Origin: Cydia pomonella
Taxonomy: Eukaryota > Arthropoda > Insecta > Lepidoptera > Tortricidae
DNA: 64,000 bases
Direction: 5' to 3'
Assembly (NCBI RefSeq): GCF_033807575.1
Contig: NC_084706.1
Location: 25,014,204 to 25,078,203, forward strand
Each line of letters starts with the position of its first letter. Position 1 is the first letter of the stretch. Shown here in pieces: positions 33,745-45,089 of the stretch. The notes below the pieces were generated by a model, which worked only from the letters and a program-made list of their open reading frames with translations, ran no database searches and was not told the origin of the DNA. The position numbers were made by a program, and so were the translations under genes.

Positions 33745-33860
33745 GCAAATAAATGTCGACAGGTTCTCTGAGGGTCCTGACGCTGCAGGCTTCGTCTGTC
33801 GCATTTAGGCGGTAGACCCCGAACTGGCCAAGGTCTGGCCTCGCCTGGCATACCAGACCT
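33745..33860 (-). CDS. Hgsnat: HGSNAT exon c: luminal domain
   Basis: Acceptor TTTGCAG ends at 33861; donor GTGAGT begins at 33744. One base completes the codon split at 39142, then 38 codons follow: GLVCQARPDLGQFGVYRL, NATDEACSV and REPVDIYL. One base is left for exon d at 981. The FG.Y(R/S)L...AC...EDPVD pattern is that of the HGSNAT luminal domain before helix 1. NAT is a potential N-glycosylation site, and the two Cys are probably disulfide-bonded. Other reading frames have a stop. The intron to exon d is about 32.8 kb and contains both esterase loci. Confidence 0.87.
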
Positions 33861-33914
33861 CTGCAAATTTAAACATATGTATAAACACCACATACATATA
33901 CAACACAGAGTGGG

Positions 33915-34548
33915 GGCCACGTTCGACTTACGCAGCGGCTTACGTGGGCGATGACTCGCGAATTCGACGCGGCGCGGCGGCCCAACGGCATTCGGAGATC
34001 GCCCAAGTAGGACACTTCCATAGGTATAGTCGTTCGATTTGTAGCTGGCCCGCAGCGACTCATCTTTTGTCTATTGTTAACTAAAACAGCGCGTGCCACT
34101 ACCTGCAAAAAAAGGGTCGTATAATTCTAATTGGCACCTGAGTGCGGGCTAGTCCAACGCTTAAAAAACCAATGTAGGTGCGCTCTCCGATAACGCGCCT
34201 TTGTTGCGCATATCGAGGACACATTTTAGACTGATTCGGTAGCATTCGACTCGCCGGCACTCAGTATCCGTATAGGGACCACACAAGTAGTCACAAATTA
34301 TTTTTCCATTTGTTCATTTTGAATCTTATTTCAATTACCATAGGAGTTGTAATTAAATAACCGGTTAAAGTGACCGGGCCCTTTTTTGCAGGTAGTGGCA
34401 CGCGCGGTTTTAGTTAACAATAGATAAAGGATAAGCCGTCGGGGGCCAGCTACAAATCGAACGACTATATCAAAGGATTGAATTCCGCGCCGCGCCGCGA
34501 AGCGCCGGCCCGCGCCGCTTCGCGTTCGCGAGTTATTCGCTCAGGTAA
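33915..34548. mobile_element. GC-rich inverted-repeat element next to HGSNAT exon c
   Basis: Arms about 34017-34116 and 34377-34473 are reverse complements (TCGTTCGATTTGTAGCTGGC, TTAGTTAACAATAG, GGTAGTGGCACGCGC). Outer GC-rich parts (GACGCGGCGCGGCGG; GCGCCGCGCCGCG) also pair loosely. It sits 55 bp upstream of the exon c acceptor, in the preceding intron. Confidence 0.7.
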
Positions 34549-35285
34549 GACACTGCCTTAAGATAGAAGATGGCGAGACGAATTAAGCACGTTTTACAAA
34601 AACAGAGGCACAATAAGTATAGAGATGAAATGGTAGTGACAGATGACCGAACGAGATGCTCTTATGGAACTTTCTATAATCGTGATATAATAGAGAGCTT
34701 TTCAGTCGAATGACGTCTTTAGGCAACGAAGCTTGCTAAGTTACCTAAGTGAGGTACGAGATTAAAAAGCTTGATTATATCACTACGAGTCATCTAAAAT
34801 AGTAATTTTTCCTATAAAACCTAAATAATAATGAAAATTGGTAAGTATCTCAGTAGACAAAAATGTACGAAAGGCATAAATTCGTGACTATTTAGTTCCG
34901 TCCGCGCACGTTTAATCTTTTCTATGGGAGCGCAGCGGCACGTAATTGGTCAATTTCTTTTATAGTTGACTACAGCGTATCGAAATGAATATTATAGTTG
35001 AGTTGGGAGCACATACATGAAAAGTACGCAATTATAGTTTGATATACGAAATCTTAATTCAACCATTACAATCGACGAGTAGAAAAAGGACTTAATGCTA
35101 ACCCGTGAGAAAACTATATTTATTACTCGATCAGAATTTAAATTTTAATTCCCCAAGGGCTCTTTCACAAGTCGAAACTATGTCGTGAGAATAGGTGCCG
35201 CAATAAATTCACCTAGTTTTTCTAAAGTACCACAATGGGTCTATGCGTGACATAATAACGTAACACGGAATGAAAAATACATACA

Positions 35286-35470
35286 GAACCCCTAGTGTAA
35301 ATTTATTCGATAGCGTAACTTGACGTACGCGTTTGCGTTAAGTCTCATTTTCTATGGGATTTAGAATCAGCGCGCCGAGCGGGACGTTTTGGAAACTCAA
35401 AATGCCATACAAAATGAGACTGACGCAAACGCGTACGTCACGTCACGCTATCGAATAAATTAACACTAGA
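35286..35470. mobile_element. ACCCCTAGTGT palindromic MITE, full copy
   Basis: CCCCTAGTGTAAATTTATTC and GTACGCGTTTGCGT on the left mirror ACGCAAACGCGTACGT and GAATAAATTAACACTAG on the right. 34560-35285 and 35471-36090 hold no recognised gene. Confidence 0.8.
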
Positions 35471-36089
35471 GATACTGAATTAGATAAAACTAACATCAGA
35501 GAGCCTAGCCAAGATGCCAATCATTTGCACCGTAGCGAACGAAACAGTAATGTCTAGAGAGACATCTCTATCTAATACTATATATATACTCGTATTATCA
35601 CGGATTACGGAAAAACAACAAAACATATTCATTTTGTACTTAAAACTAATTAAAAGATAAATTGTACGTCGAAATGGCGGTAAATGAAAACTTTTTTCAC
35701 GCATGTCACGTATTCGTAGTTTTTTTTTAAATTCAGTGACAAACTATATAGAGTTGGGGGCCTATTTCCGTATCATTCGATATAAACTAACATTCATTTC
35801 GAACAAAAAGGCATCTCGATTGATATAAGAATAGAGGGCAAATCAATTTTTTTTCATAGATGTTCCAAATTTGAATGTATAACCAAATCGATTTTGATGT
35901 AGTTACGAAGCAATAACAACATCATCACAGATAAGAAATTTGTTGTAACAAAACAGTTTATCGTAATGTTGGGCATTATTTACGGATTTTGAAGGCATCA
36001 TAAAGGGTTTATGGTATGTGTGTACATAAAGATGTTTTCTATGAATTTTAGTATTTAATTATACTTAGGTATAGATTGTATAAGTAAAT

Positions 36090-36160
36090 CGTCACCTAGT
36101 ACCACAACACACGCCTCATTGAGTTTACTGTGGAGCTTGATCGATTTGTGTATTATTTTT
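36090..36160 (+). mobile_element. SINE family A tail fragment
   Basis: AACACACGCCTCATTGAG followed by a GTTTACTGTGGAGCTTGATC-like block matches the 3' third of the SINE. 36160-36985 is AT-rich with no recognised feature. Confidence 0.5.
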
Positions 36161-37039
36161 TACCTGACCACACACTTCATACCATTAGCAATAGCTATTC
36201 GGATCAAATCAATTTGTATTTGTACCGCAAGAAATTCTTTAACGTACGATTACACGTAGGTACCCTTTACCGCAAACGATACGACACGGGTATAATATTC
36301 AACTCTATTGACAGCTATTAAAGTTCAAATTTAAACAAATATTTTTTTATTACATGCACGGGTTAATGCGCAGAGCCGGACAGGTTGAGCGGTATGTCCA
36401 ATTTTGTCAAATGCTTTCACTTTCACGTAAATACATTGCGTACTTAAAACCAATATAAAATTAAATATTTGTCTTCCGTAATAAACCGGGGTTTATGTAC
36501 CGATTTAAGTGTTTTATTTTATGACTGTGTATGGGGAAACCCTTCACTTTTGCTCTAATTTTAGCATTTTGAAACGTGATCAAACCTGGAGTAGCCCAAC
36601 TAGGGCAGTACCTGTACCTATGTACCATATAGGGGATCACACAAAAAATCGGTTAGAAAAGGGTGATCTTGTCATTCACGAAGACGCGTGCCTTGACTCG
36701 TAATGTCATGTCATTAAAGGTTAGATCTCACAAAAAAATCTGCGTGTCATCGTGTGGTGATGACGCGATGACGCGAACTATACCAATGTCGGGTTTTAGG
36801 GATCAAAAACGTACGCTAGAGATTAAATATCGACTCAAGTGTACTCGATATCGATAACAAGCAATTTCTTAATCATAATAACAAATGCTACATTTTAGGA
36901 TTTCAAAGAACCGATCAGATAAGAAACACTATATTGCCATTGACATATATCTAAGGAAGAGCCTCACGGGCAATAACACTATATGAGTTTTTTGCTCGAA
37001 ATAAAATGATTTCAATTTCAATAAGAATGAGGCCAGTAC

Positions 37040-37166
37040 AGCGGTGACATGCACACAAATTTGAGCCAATCGTGTAGTCTGACGCCACAACACGATTGGT
37101 CGATTGGTCGCAACTATAGTTGCATTAGACTGTACGACTGGCTCGAATTCGTGAGTGACACCACTG
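37040..37166. mobile_element. palindromic MITE
   Basis: CAGCGGTGACATGCACAC and TTGAGCCAATCGT on the left mirror ACGACTGGCTCGAATTCGTG and GTGACACCACTG on the right, around ACGATTGGTCGATTGGTCG. Confidence 0.6.
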
Positions 37167-37199
37167 AACTACCACCATTCTTATTAGTGCCCGTAACGC

Positions 37200-37475
37200 C
37201 CGTCCGCGCTCTAAAACTCGCATTTTAGACGTGGGCGAAAAAACCGCTAGGCTCAAATGGGATCGGGCCGGTCACGTCTACCGCATGCATCCATAGGTGG
37301 GCTGGCGTAGCCACCAAGTGGATGCCGGTAGAGAAGCGTGGGCGAGCAGGCCCAAGCGGAGATGGCGGGATGCCCTGGACAACTTCCTTAATAACTGCCC
37401 AGAGTAAAAACCAAATCGGGAGTCGTGGAAATTAAGGGGAAAGGCCCAGCAGTGGGACACAGAAATCGGCTAAAA
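37200..37475 (+). mobile_element. decayed LINE 3' end
   Basis: Readable blocks include KTARLKWDRAGHVYRM, RPKRRWRDALD and the 3' UTR word AAGGCCCAGCAGTGGGACA, with stops between. Typical end of RTE-type elements of moths. Confidence 0.65.
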
Positions 37476-37624
37476 AAAACCAATTGTGAGTTATCCTTGA
37501 AGTAATCAGTAATAATTATATTAATTAACTACTAACTAATAATTTATCGTCGATTTTTTAAACTTTTTAACGGACTTCAATTTCATAGAAGGAGGTTCCG
37601 CATGTACTCGGTTGTGACTATTTT

Positions 37625-37862
37625 TTTTATTCTTATTGCCATCTGACTTTTCAACCCAGAGGGTAAACTAGGCCTTATTGGGATTAGTCCGGTTTCCTCA
37701 CGATGTTTTCCTTCACCGAAAAGCGACAAGTGAATATCAAATGATATTTCGTACATACTCGTAAGTTCCGAAAAACTCATTGGTACGAGCCGGGGTTTGA
37801 CTTTGAACCCGCGACCTCCGTATTGCAAGTCGCACGCTCTTACCGCTAGGCCACCAGCGCTT
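37625..37862 (-). mobile_element. SINE family B, reverse copy with tRNA-like head
   Basis: CTCACGATGTTTTCCTTCAC, AATATCAAATGATATTTCG and at the head GCTCTTACCGCTAGGCCACC, the reverse of a box A. A 10-bp duplication (TTTGACTTTGAACCC) disturbs box B. Confidence 0.75.
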
Positions 37863-38289
37863 CTTTCTGTCGCAAAGTGCAAGTTAATTAATTCAATTAT
37901 CATAACTTCCTGCTATTGTTGTAATATTTATTAAATTTTATTGATTAATAGCTTAAGTCTAAATGTCCTAGCTGTACCTATATTGTTTGTCCTAAGATAC
38001 TGGAATAAGCTGTAGTTACCTATAGATAACTGGACAAACATCTACCCTTAATGTTACGTAAGCCACAAATTATTTTTCATGATTATTGTCTGTTGGTGAT
38101 CCTAAATAAATAAATAAAAAAACAACGGGTTGCACTCCGGGAGTGCCGGCAGAAGTGAAAACTTGAATATTAACGTTGTGCATTTTTGATATTTTGGAAT
38201 GGTTAGGGAATAATTTTGCACGATTTTTATTAATTATCAATATAAAAGAATTATCATTTATGTGGTAAAATACAATGTTCATTTATTGC

Positions 38290-38612
38290 GCTATCGTACA
38301 CAAACATGACGGGCGAAATTCGAACCCGTAACACTCGTTTCTAGCCGTCCGCGTCTTAACCCGCTGGACCAGACGGACAGAGTGGCGGGCAATACGAAAT
38401 TAGCGACCATATTCTGCGTCGAAAGAAAAACGCATAAAAACTCGAAAACACGCGTTTTCCCAAACATAAGACTAATCTAGATCGATTGTATACCCCCAAA
38501 AACCCCCATATACCAAATTTCAGCGAAATCGTTAGAGCCGTTTCCGAGATCACAGAAATATATATATATATATATATACAAGAATTGCTCGTTTAAAGGT
38601 ATAAGATATAAA
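38290..38612 (-). mobile_element. family D repeat, truncated
   Basis: Contains the tRNA-like segment and the CTTTAAACGAGCAATTCTTG end of the 29876-30325 element, but lacks the CCGAGC hairpin end. Confidence 0.7.
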
Positions 38613-38624
38613 TATTATAGGTAC

Positions 38625-38755
38625 AGCCACGTCTGAAAACATCGACACGATCGAAGTGACAAAAATATGTATACACGACCTTATTGCCCATATATTAGCG
38701 TAGTGTGTACATATTTTTGACACTTTGTCCGTATCGATATTTTCAAACGTGACCT
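38625..38755. mobile_element. palindromic MITE
   Basis: CACGTCTGAAAACATCGACA and GTGACAAAAATATGTATACAC on the left; GTGTACATATTTTTGACAC and GATATTTTCAAACGTGAC on the right. Confidence 0.7.
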
Positions 38756-38764
38756 AAATTAATA

Positions 38765-38765
<1 letters not shown>

Positions 38766-38810
<45 letters not shown>

Positions 38811-38812
38811 TG
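38766..38812. repeat. (AT)n microsatellite
   Basis: About 22 AT dinucleotides without interruption. A shorter (AT) run is at 38562-38577, within the family D repeat. Confidence 0.95.
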
Positions 38813-38939
38813 TACTTATTTAATTTTGAGAACATGTGTAATACCATGGTTTGCAAAAAAAACCCTTGGCGCTGCTGATATACTAAATTAGTACAGGAGC
38901 GCCTATGTGTTGTGATCGGAAGCTGTCTTAGCTCCATCT

Positions 38940-39112
38940 TAGGGCCTACGCTATCTGACGCGGACGCCCGCCGCGTGCGCACGCACGCGGGTGCTATTTG
39001 TAGGTGAAATCCGCCGCACGCGTCCGTTTCAGTTAGCGTCACTCATACTATTTTTCGTTAACTCGCTCGTCCGCTCCGTGCACCCGCGCCAGCTAGCGGA
39101 GGCCCTTATAGT
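38940..39112. mobile_element. GC-rich palindromic MITE beside HGSNAT exon b
   Basis: AGGGCCTACGCTATCTGACG at the left and CAGCTAGCGGAGGCCCTTA at the right mirror each other. The centre holds GCGGACGCCCGCCGCG and CGCACGCGTCCG. It ends 30 bp from the exon b donor. Confidence 0.65.
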
Positions 39113-39141
39113 TGACAGGAATTGGTACTAAGGTAACTTAC

Positions 39142-39269
39142 GTTGTGTTGGTAGCGGAGATGTACCGTTCTGAGGAGTGGTACACCCGCCATGAGGAGCG
39201 GTGCGCTGTGTCCACCACCCACGACTCTTCTGCACCAGCTTTTATATTCTTCTGCAGCTCGAAGGGACA
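39142..39269 (-). CDS. Hgsnat: HGSNAT exon b: luminal domain
   Basis: Acceptor TTTCAAG ends at 39270; donor GTAAGT begins at 39141. It encodes CPFELQKNIKAGAEESW, VVDTAHRSSWRVYHSSERY and ISATNT, leaving two bases for exon c. Joined to the previous exon it reads DDCFR-CPFELQKNIKAG, matching the CCYHCLFQVLVNV...KAG region of human HGSNAT (two closely spaced cysteines, then a hydrophobic strand). Phase 0 start and phase 2 end fit both neighbours. Confidence 0.86.
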
Positions 39270-39348
39270 CTTGAAACAAGAGAAAATATGAAAATTAAAA
39301 GTACCGTAAAGGGTCGTTCTACAGCAATCACATTTTCTTGGCTATACC

Positions 39349-39478
39349 TATTCGCAAATTCCTAGGAGATTCCGCTCATGCATCATTTACGGTTGTAGAT
39401 GAAACTTGGCATGGGTTAGACAGTCATCAAAATGAGATGCTAATGAAGCATCACCTGGGAATTTGCGAATCTGGGAGT
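39349..39478. repeat. inverted repeat in the intron upstream of exon b
   Basis: ATTCGCAAATTCCTAGG pairs with CCTGGGAATTTGCGAAT across ~95 bp. Probably a MITE. Confidence 0.45.
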
Positions 39479-39624
39479 TTGTGAATGACGTTGACTCGAG
39501 TCGCAGTACTCGTAGTGCAACTCGCGCGCACCTGAATCCGTATTATTATGAATAACATAACCAAAACAGATATTAAAACCTGGAAACCGTTATCTTATAC
39601 TTTATCCTAGAGTTTTTTTTTATA

Positions 39625-39790
39625 AATAGGGCTACCGGGACTGCGCCCTGTGACTGCGACGAAGAGGTTCAAACCTTTGAGCATATTATACAGCGCTGCC
39701 CCCTGTACTTTTTTCCAGGCACCCGGAAGAATTAAATTAACACCTGACGCAATCTCGTGGCTCGAGACTCTGAATGTGGATTTATAATTA
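39625..39790 (+). mobile_element. LINE C-terminal zinc-finger remnant
   Basis: ATGTAPCDCDEEVQTFEHII followed by QRCPLYFF is the Cys-Cys...His...Cys tail found at the end of jockey-like reverse transcriptases. A frameshift follows. Confidence 0.65.
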
Positions 39791-40286
39791 TTTTAATCAG
39801 CTACATATTGTTTGAAATGTTTATGTAAATACGACATACGATTAAATAACTGTACTGTGCGGTTTAATTCTGTCTATAAGTACAGGGAAAATCTGAAAAC
39901 TATACATTTGTGCCGCTGTGGCTTTAGCTGTTAAGGTGCAATTGTAAACTGATTAAATAAATAAACAAATAAACAAATTTGTAATTATAATTGTATGGGT
40001 GAGCAAAGCTTATTAAATAGACCACGGGCCGTCGGGTAATATTAATATGAACCTGCCAAAGAAATTAATTTATCACTTTGCCCGACGCTATTGGGTATTA
40101 TTCATAATGACCGGTCATTATTTATACTGCCCGGTTCATCAAGTTACCCGTAACATATACACTTTATTAATATGCCTTTAGACGAGGTATTATTAACTTG
40201 TTTGTTGTTTAAAATTATATCCATCTCCGTTCATTACCTTTTCGTGCCAAAAACATGGTTTAATTTTAGCTGACGCCCAAAATACA

Positions 40287-40664
40287 AAATATTCATATTT
40301 GCTTTGCAGGAACACAATGTTTCCATAGCTACCTAATATTCATATTTACTTTGCATGAACACAATGTTTCCATAGCTACCTAATATTCATATTTGCTTTG
40401 CATGAACACAATGTTTCCATAGCTACCTAATATTCATATTTGCTTTGCATGAACACAATGTTTCCATAGCTACCTAATATTCATATTTGCTTTGCATGAA
40501 CACAATGTTTCCATAGCTACCTAATATTCATATTTGCTTTGCATGAACATAATGTTTCCATAGCTACCTAATATTCATATTTGCTTTGCATGAACACAAT
40601 GTTTCCATAGCTACCTAATATTCATATTTGCTTTGCATGAACACAATGTTTCCATAGCTACTTA
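40287..40664. repeat. 47-bp minisatellite, 8 copies
   Basis: Unit contains TAATATTCATATTTGCTTTG, then CATGAACACAATGTTTCC and ATAGCTACC. Eight head-to-tail units, nearly identical; units 1, 2 and 6 have one or two changes. Located in the intron between HGSNAT exons a and b. Confidence 0.95.
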
Positions 40665-41079
40665 ATATGATGTCATGTTATAGAGAAAAACATAGAAACG
40701 TGTAAACTAGTGCCATAATACTTAAGTAATAAAATGTATAACAAAAGAACAATGCAAATTGCGGTTACCTATATTTTACGGTAATTTTCTCGGAAAAACA
40801 GTCGTTTGTTTCAGAAATATATATTATTTTAAAGAAATAAATAACTAATTCATTCACTCAGATTTGATAATACTTTTCGTAATATACACAGAAACTAATT
40901 GTAGGTACAAAAGGTGAAGAAGTAATTCCAATGAGGTTTTTCCTGCTTGTTGAAACTGTTGAAAGGTCAGATGGCAGTCACTTTCGTAAAATAAAAATTA
41001 GTGTCTGCTCCCGCAGCTTGCTTAGGTTGCCAAAGCGGAGACTATGCTCCAAAGTCAATAGGAAAAACTCTTTATTTAT

Positions 41080-41400
41080 TAATTTTATACCACGTCGGTG
41101 GGAGACAAGCATGCGGCCCGCCGGATGGTAAGCAGTCACCGTAGCCTATGAACGCCTGCAACACCAGGCCGCGTAGCCAACATGCAAATTGCTTACGCTC
41201 CATAGCGATCGAATCGCAACTGCCACTTTCGCACTAATATGGAAGAGCGATAGAGAGACACAAAAAGCGTTTCGTTGTCGTAGCGATGACGATTGTCACC
41301 TTGGCTAGGCCGGCAGAGATATTTCATGCGCGTTGCCGACCCTTCAAAAACAAGTACACTCCTTTTTCGAAGAACCCCATACTGTAACCCCTCGGGAAAA
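41080..41400 (-). mobile_element. family C repeat split by a nested MITE
   Basis: 41080-41165 (ACCACGTCGGTGGGAGACA, GGCCCGCCGGATGGTAAGC) continues at about 41323-41400 (ATGCGCGTTGCCGACCC). The uninterrupted order is seen at 23795-23910. Confidence 0.8.
41166..41322. mobile_element. nested GCGTAGCCAAC MITE
   Basis: Second copy of the 25012-25158 element, with ends GCCGCGTAGCCAAC and TTGGCTAGGCCGGC and a probable CAG duplication. 41400-43480 contains AT-rich intron with no gene I can name. Confidence 0.8.
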
Positions 41401-43485
41401 CCTCGGCAGGGAGCTCATTCAACAGCCGATGCGTCCGCGAGAGGAAATTCCTCTTAAGACGATATTACTTACCAAATCTCATAGTTCTAGGTAACAAGAA
41501 AGTACCCTATACATTTTTTATTCCCTTGAGAATATCGAAATATACTTTTTTCAGGCGGCCGTATAATTTTTTTACGTCAACTTAGAAGTATGATTTTTTC
41601 ACAGCTTCAAGGAATAAAAACTAAGAAAAGAAACTTTTTTAGGGTACCTCCCATAATTTTTTTTTTGGCTTTACACCAACGGTGTGGGGTATAGTTGGTC
41701 TTTCAAAACGAATACGGGTTTCAACAAATCATTGATTGATAAAGTTAATATTTTCGGATATAATAACTCCGAAAGAAAAAAATATGATAACTAAAAAATA
41801 AAACACGCGATCTAAACACAAATAATTTTTTCAAAAGTTGCGACTAAAAATATGACAAAAACAGGGTGCCTACTTAAGAGGGACGTATAAGTCGTATTAC
41901 ACATACTTTTCTTATAAAAACAGATAAAATGTTTTCCTCTTCTAAATGTTTTGCATTCTCCATGATTTTTAGTAAGTTATTGACACAATAAAAAACAAGG
42001 TTTAAGTATAGATTTACCTTTTTTTTTTCTTCAAAATTAGCAACGAAAAACCTAGTAATCTTAATACAGATTACATTATAAATTGCAAGCATGTCAATCT
42101 ACAAGAATTCAGATTATGATCGTCAAAACAGGTATACATGAATATAATCAATAAAATATCAATCCATAAATTAAATAATTACATTATCATAAGATTAAAA
42201 AATAATGTGAAGATAGAATAGTACCTCCTGCAATGGATCGTCAATATCTATTCATAAATCCACTAACATAACACAACGGTCGGAACGGTCATGTTGATTA
42301 CACAGATGAATTTAAATTGTAATTTTATGTTGTGTTTATTTCTACTAGGTGATGTATATTTTGTAGCCTGCATATCCGATATAACAAGCGTATGTTAACT
42401 TCTCCCTAATAATAACTTAGCGAAAATTGGTTCAGTGCTATTCATGTAGGTACCTATACCCCGTAGATAAATATTTCAAAGCGATACCTCCACGCGTTCC
42501 CAAGATATAAAGGGTCTTGACAGACAGACAGATGGACAACAAAGTGATCCAATAATTTCCAACTAAGTACCTACCTAATTGTTTATGTAAAAATCTTACA
42601 CCATTATATTCTTAAAAGATAGTCAATTCAATCATTCTAGTCAATTGATTTATGAAAAAGTCTTACTTAACGCAAATTTAACGTAAACATTTGAAGTCTT
42701 CGTAATTAGGTCAATTAGGTCAATTGCGTTACCAATGTTTTTGTTACACCTGTGTCTAAACCGATATTGCCACTGACACTAATGTTTTTGACAAATTAAG
42801 CTAATTGATCAATTAATTATATAAGTAAGTACCTGTATGCTGTATCGTAGTATAAAGATCTTTAATATGTACCTATGCTATATTTTACTACATGGGTCTT
42901 AAAATATACATATACTTATAACTCAGTGAAAGACATTGTTTAATAGTGTGCAATATTACATAAGATAGTATGCTAATTAAAAATGGCTGATAATATTAAT
43001 TAAAAATCAGAATGAAAATAATTTGGATCCTATAAAATATTTGCCTGTTGAAGTTGAAGTGTTTTATCATAAGAGTAAATTGCAAAAAAAATGTACATAA
43101 TTTAGGAGGAGGAAGGATATAAGTGAAAAGTAAATTGATTCCATTGTTTTACGATTACGACAATCAAGCTATTTCTATTATTTAAGCTATAAGGTAGGTA
43201 AAAAATTGGCCAAATAAAAGATAATCTAGTAATATTAAGAAGGAATAATATTACCGTAAGAAAGGAAATTGAGTAATTCAACATTTAGCAACACCGCGAA
43301 GTAGGATAGTTTTTATACCGTGTAACAATGCGTATCTCGGCCGATGGCCAATCACCGATAATTTCTCTAACGAGCTCGCATGCCGAGAGCACTTGACACA
43401 CATCGCGCTACTGCATGTATGAAATAGAGGAAACTGGAGTTAGTATTGAGTTTACTAAGACCAAAGGGAATTTGAATTAGAGCTG

Positions 43486-43844
43486 GATTGTCAAAGAAAA
43501 CTTTATTGCTACAGCAAATTTAAAACAGCAAGGTTAAAACTTTTAGAACGCCATTTGACTTTGATCCTTATTCTTTAATGATATATGTCAAATTTGTTCA
43601 ATATCAAAAATGGCGCCATCTAATATATCAAAAGGCCAAAGGTATGGCAACATTGTTTCGAGCGATGGCGCCATAACCTTTAGGTTGTGCCCGGTAAGAT
43701 GGCGCCACTTTTTGATAGTTAACAAATTTAAAATATATCGGTGAAATAATAAGGATTCAAGTCAAATGGCGTTCTAAAAGTTTTAATCATGTGTCGAAAG
43801 ATGGCAGTAAATTTACGTGGCTACAAAATTTCTTTGACAATACA
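43486..43844. mobile_element. inverted-repeat transposon derivative (ATTGTCAAAGAAA ends)
   Basis: ATTGTCAAAGAAAACTTT on the left mirrors AAATTTCTTTGACAAT on the right. Inner pairs: AACTTTTAGAACGCCATTTG/CAAATGGCGTTCTAAAAGTT and a central GATGGCGCCAT motif repeated three times. No transposase. Confidence 0.75.
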
Positions 43845-43954
43845 CCTCTATTTCAAATTTTCTTTCGTATGACTCACTTGTCTTACTAGAGAGAGATGAC
43901 TTTTAATTTAATAGTTATTATTATTTACCGAAGAGCTGACGGATTCCTCGCACA

Positions 43955-44030
43955 ACGTATCAGTATTGCGATACAGCGAGGAAATGCCGCCAGCATCCTT
44001 GGCACAATGCCTCAAGGGCCTATTTTATAT
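43955..44030 (+). mobile_element. LINE tail fragment (QRISIAIQRGNAASILGT)
   Basis: Reads QRISIAIQRGNAASILGT then MPQGPILYI and stop, a very conserved RT C-terminal motif. Related scraps at 50680-50740 and 54838-54915; 47990-48240 carries the matching VPFGVETLGPWG part. Confidence 0.75.
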
Positions 44031-44138
44031 ATAAGCTAGTTATAGTAATCCTCTATTTATATCCCTTATGTATATTGTTATTGTAAATAATAAATAGTTA
44101 TTAATTTTATTTACATCTAATTTTGTTATACATATATA

Positions 44139-44603
44139 CAGGACGTCCCAAGACTATGGGACATCAAGGGAAAGTACCTTAAATATAAGACATAGGATAT
44201 TTTGCTCAAAGAAGACTTTATTTTATTTTCAAAACTGAGTAATACTGCATTCAACAATTAAAAAAAAAATAAGTTACTTTGTCCTGAATTCGAACCGACT
44301 CAAATGTGAAAAAAAAACACGCTGTATTTTTATGATGCCAATCAAAAGAATGCATAAAAAATAAGTCATCTCAGAAATATGATATCGCAAAAGAAATGAA
44401 TAGAGTAAAATTTTTGATTAAAATTTCAAGATTCGGTTTAGTTCCCAGAAAAGGTAAGCAATTTTCAATTTTTTTTTTAGAAATTCTTTGAATGCAATAT
44501 TACTTACTTTTAAAAATAAAATAAAGTCTTCCTTCAGCATAATATCCTATCTACGATATTTAAGGTACTTTCCCTTGATGTCCCATGGTCTTGGGACGCC
44601 CTG
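44139..44603. mobile_element. TA-flanked transposon derivative with ~90-bp inverted ends
   Basis: CAGGACGTCCCAAGACTATG at the left mirrors CATGGTCTTGGGACGCCCTG at the right. AAGGGAAAGTACCTTAAATA is also mirrored. TA on each side. 465 bp, no ORF. Confidence 0.8.
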
Positions 44604-44614
44604 TATAATATGTG

Positions 44615-44800
44615 ATATCTTATTTCCTTCGGCCCTGTTTGTCTGGAAGTAATCGTACCTACGCTACGCCCTCCCACCGGTTCAGTAATGGTAGGGCATT
44701 GCACTGAGTGCCAAGCACTTGTCAGTTCGTTCCCGGGAAATCCCGTTCAGTATTACCAACAATGAAATGTATCTATGGATTGTTCCATATAGATTTTTAC
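44615..44800. repeat. dispersed repeat with CGTTCCCGGGAAATCCCGTT
   Basis: Shares ATCTTATTTCCTTCGGCCCT, AGTGCCAAGCAC and GGGAAATCCCGT with 46545-46745 and with the split copy at 45090-45690. Function and family unknown. Confidence 0.6.
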
Positions 44801-45089
44801 CGAGCCTTGGCAACACCCATCATTTTGAAAACATAACCCTGCATGTTCCGTGCAACTTCCTTATACCAATGTCAACTATTATATATGTCCAATGAAGTCC
44901 GTAACCTGTGAACGAACAACGTTTTCGACTCATAATTGAGACCTAAATCATAGTTATGTGAATGTGTTTCCAAATAATGAATCGACAAAAAATCTATTTA
45001 ATCATCGAACCTGCTCACAAAATTTCACATCCGTACAATACGAAAGCATTTTTGCCCCAGGTGAAACGGACACCTCCTCCTCGGAGTTC

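Noticed and set aside
38743..39042. 99-codon minus frame ending in (YI)n
   Set aside because: Its tail is translated (AT)n microsatellite and the rest is a MITE; the real exon begins at 39142.
40287..40664. CRISPR-like array
   Set aside because: Contiguous 47-bp tandem units without spacers, in an insect nuclear intron.
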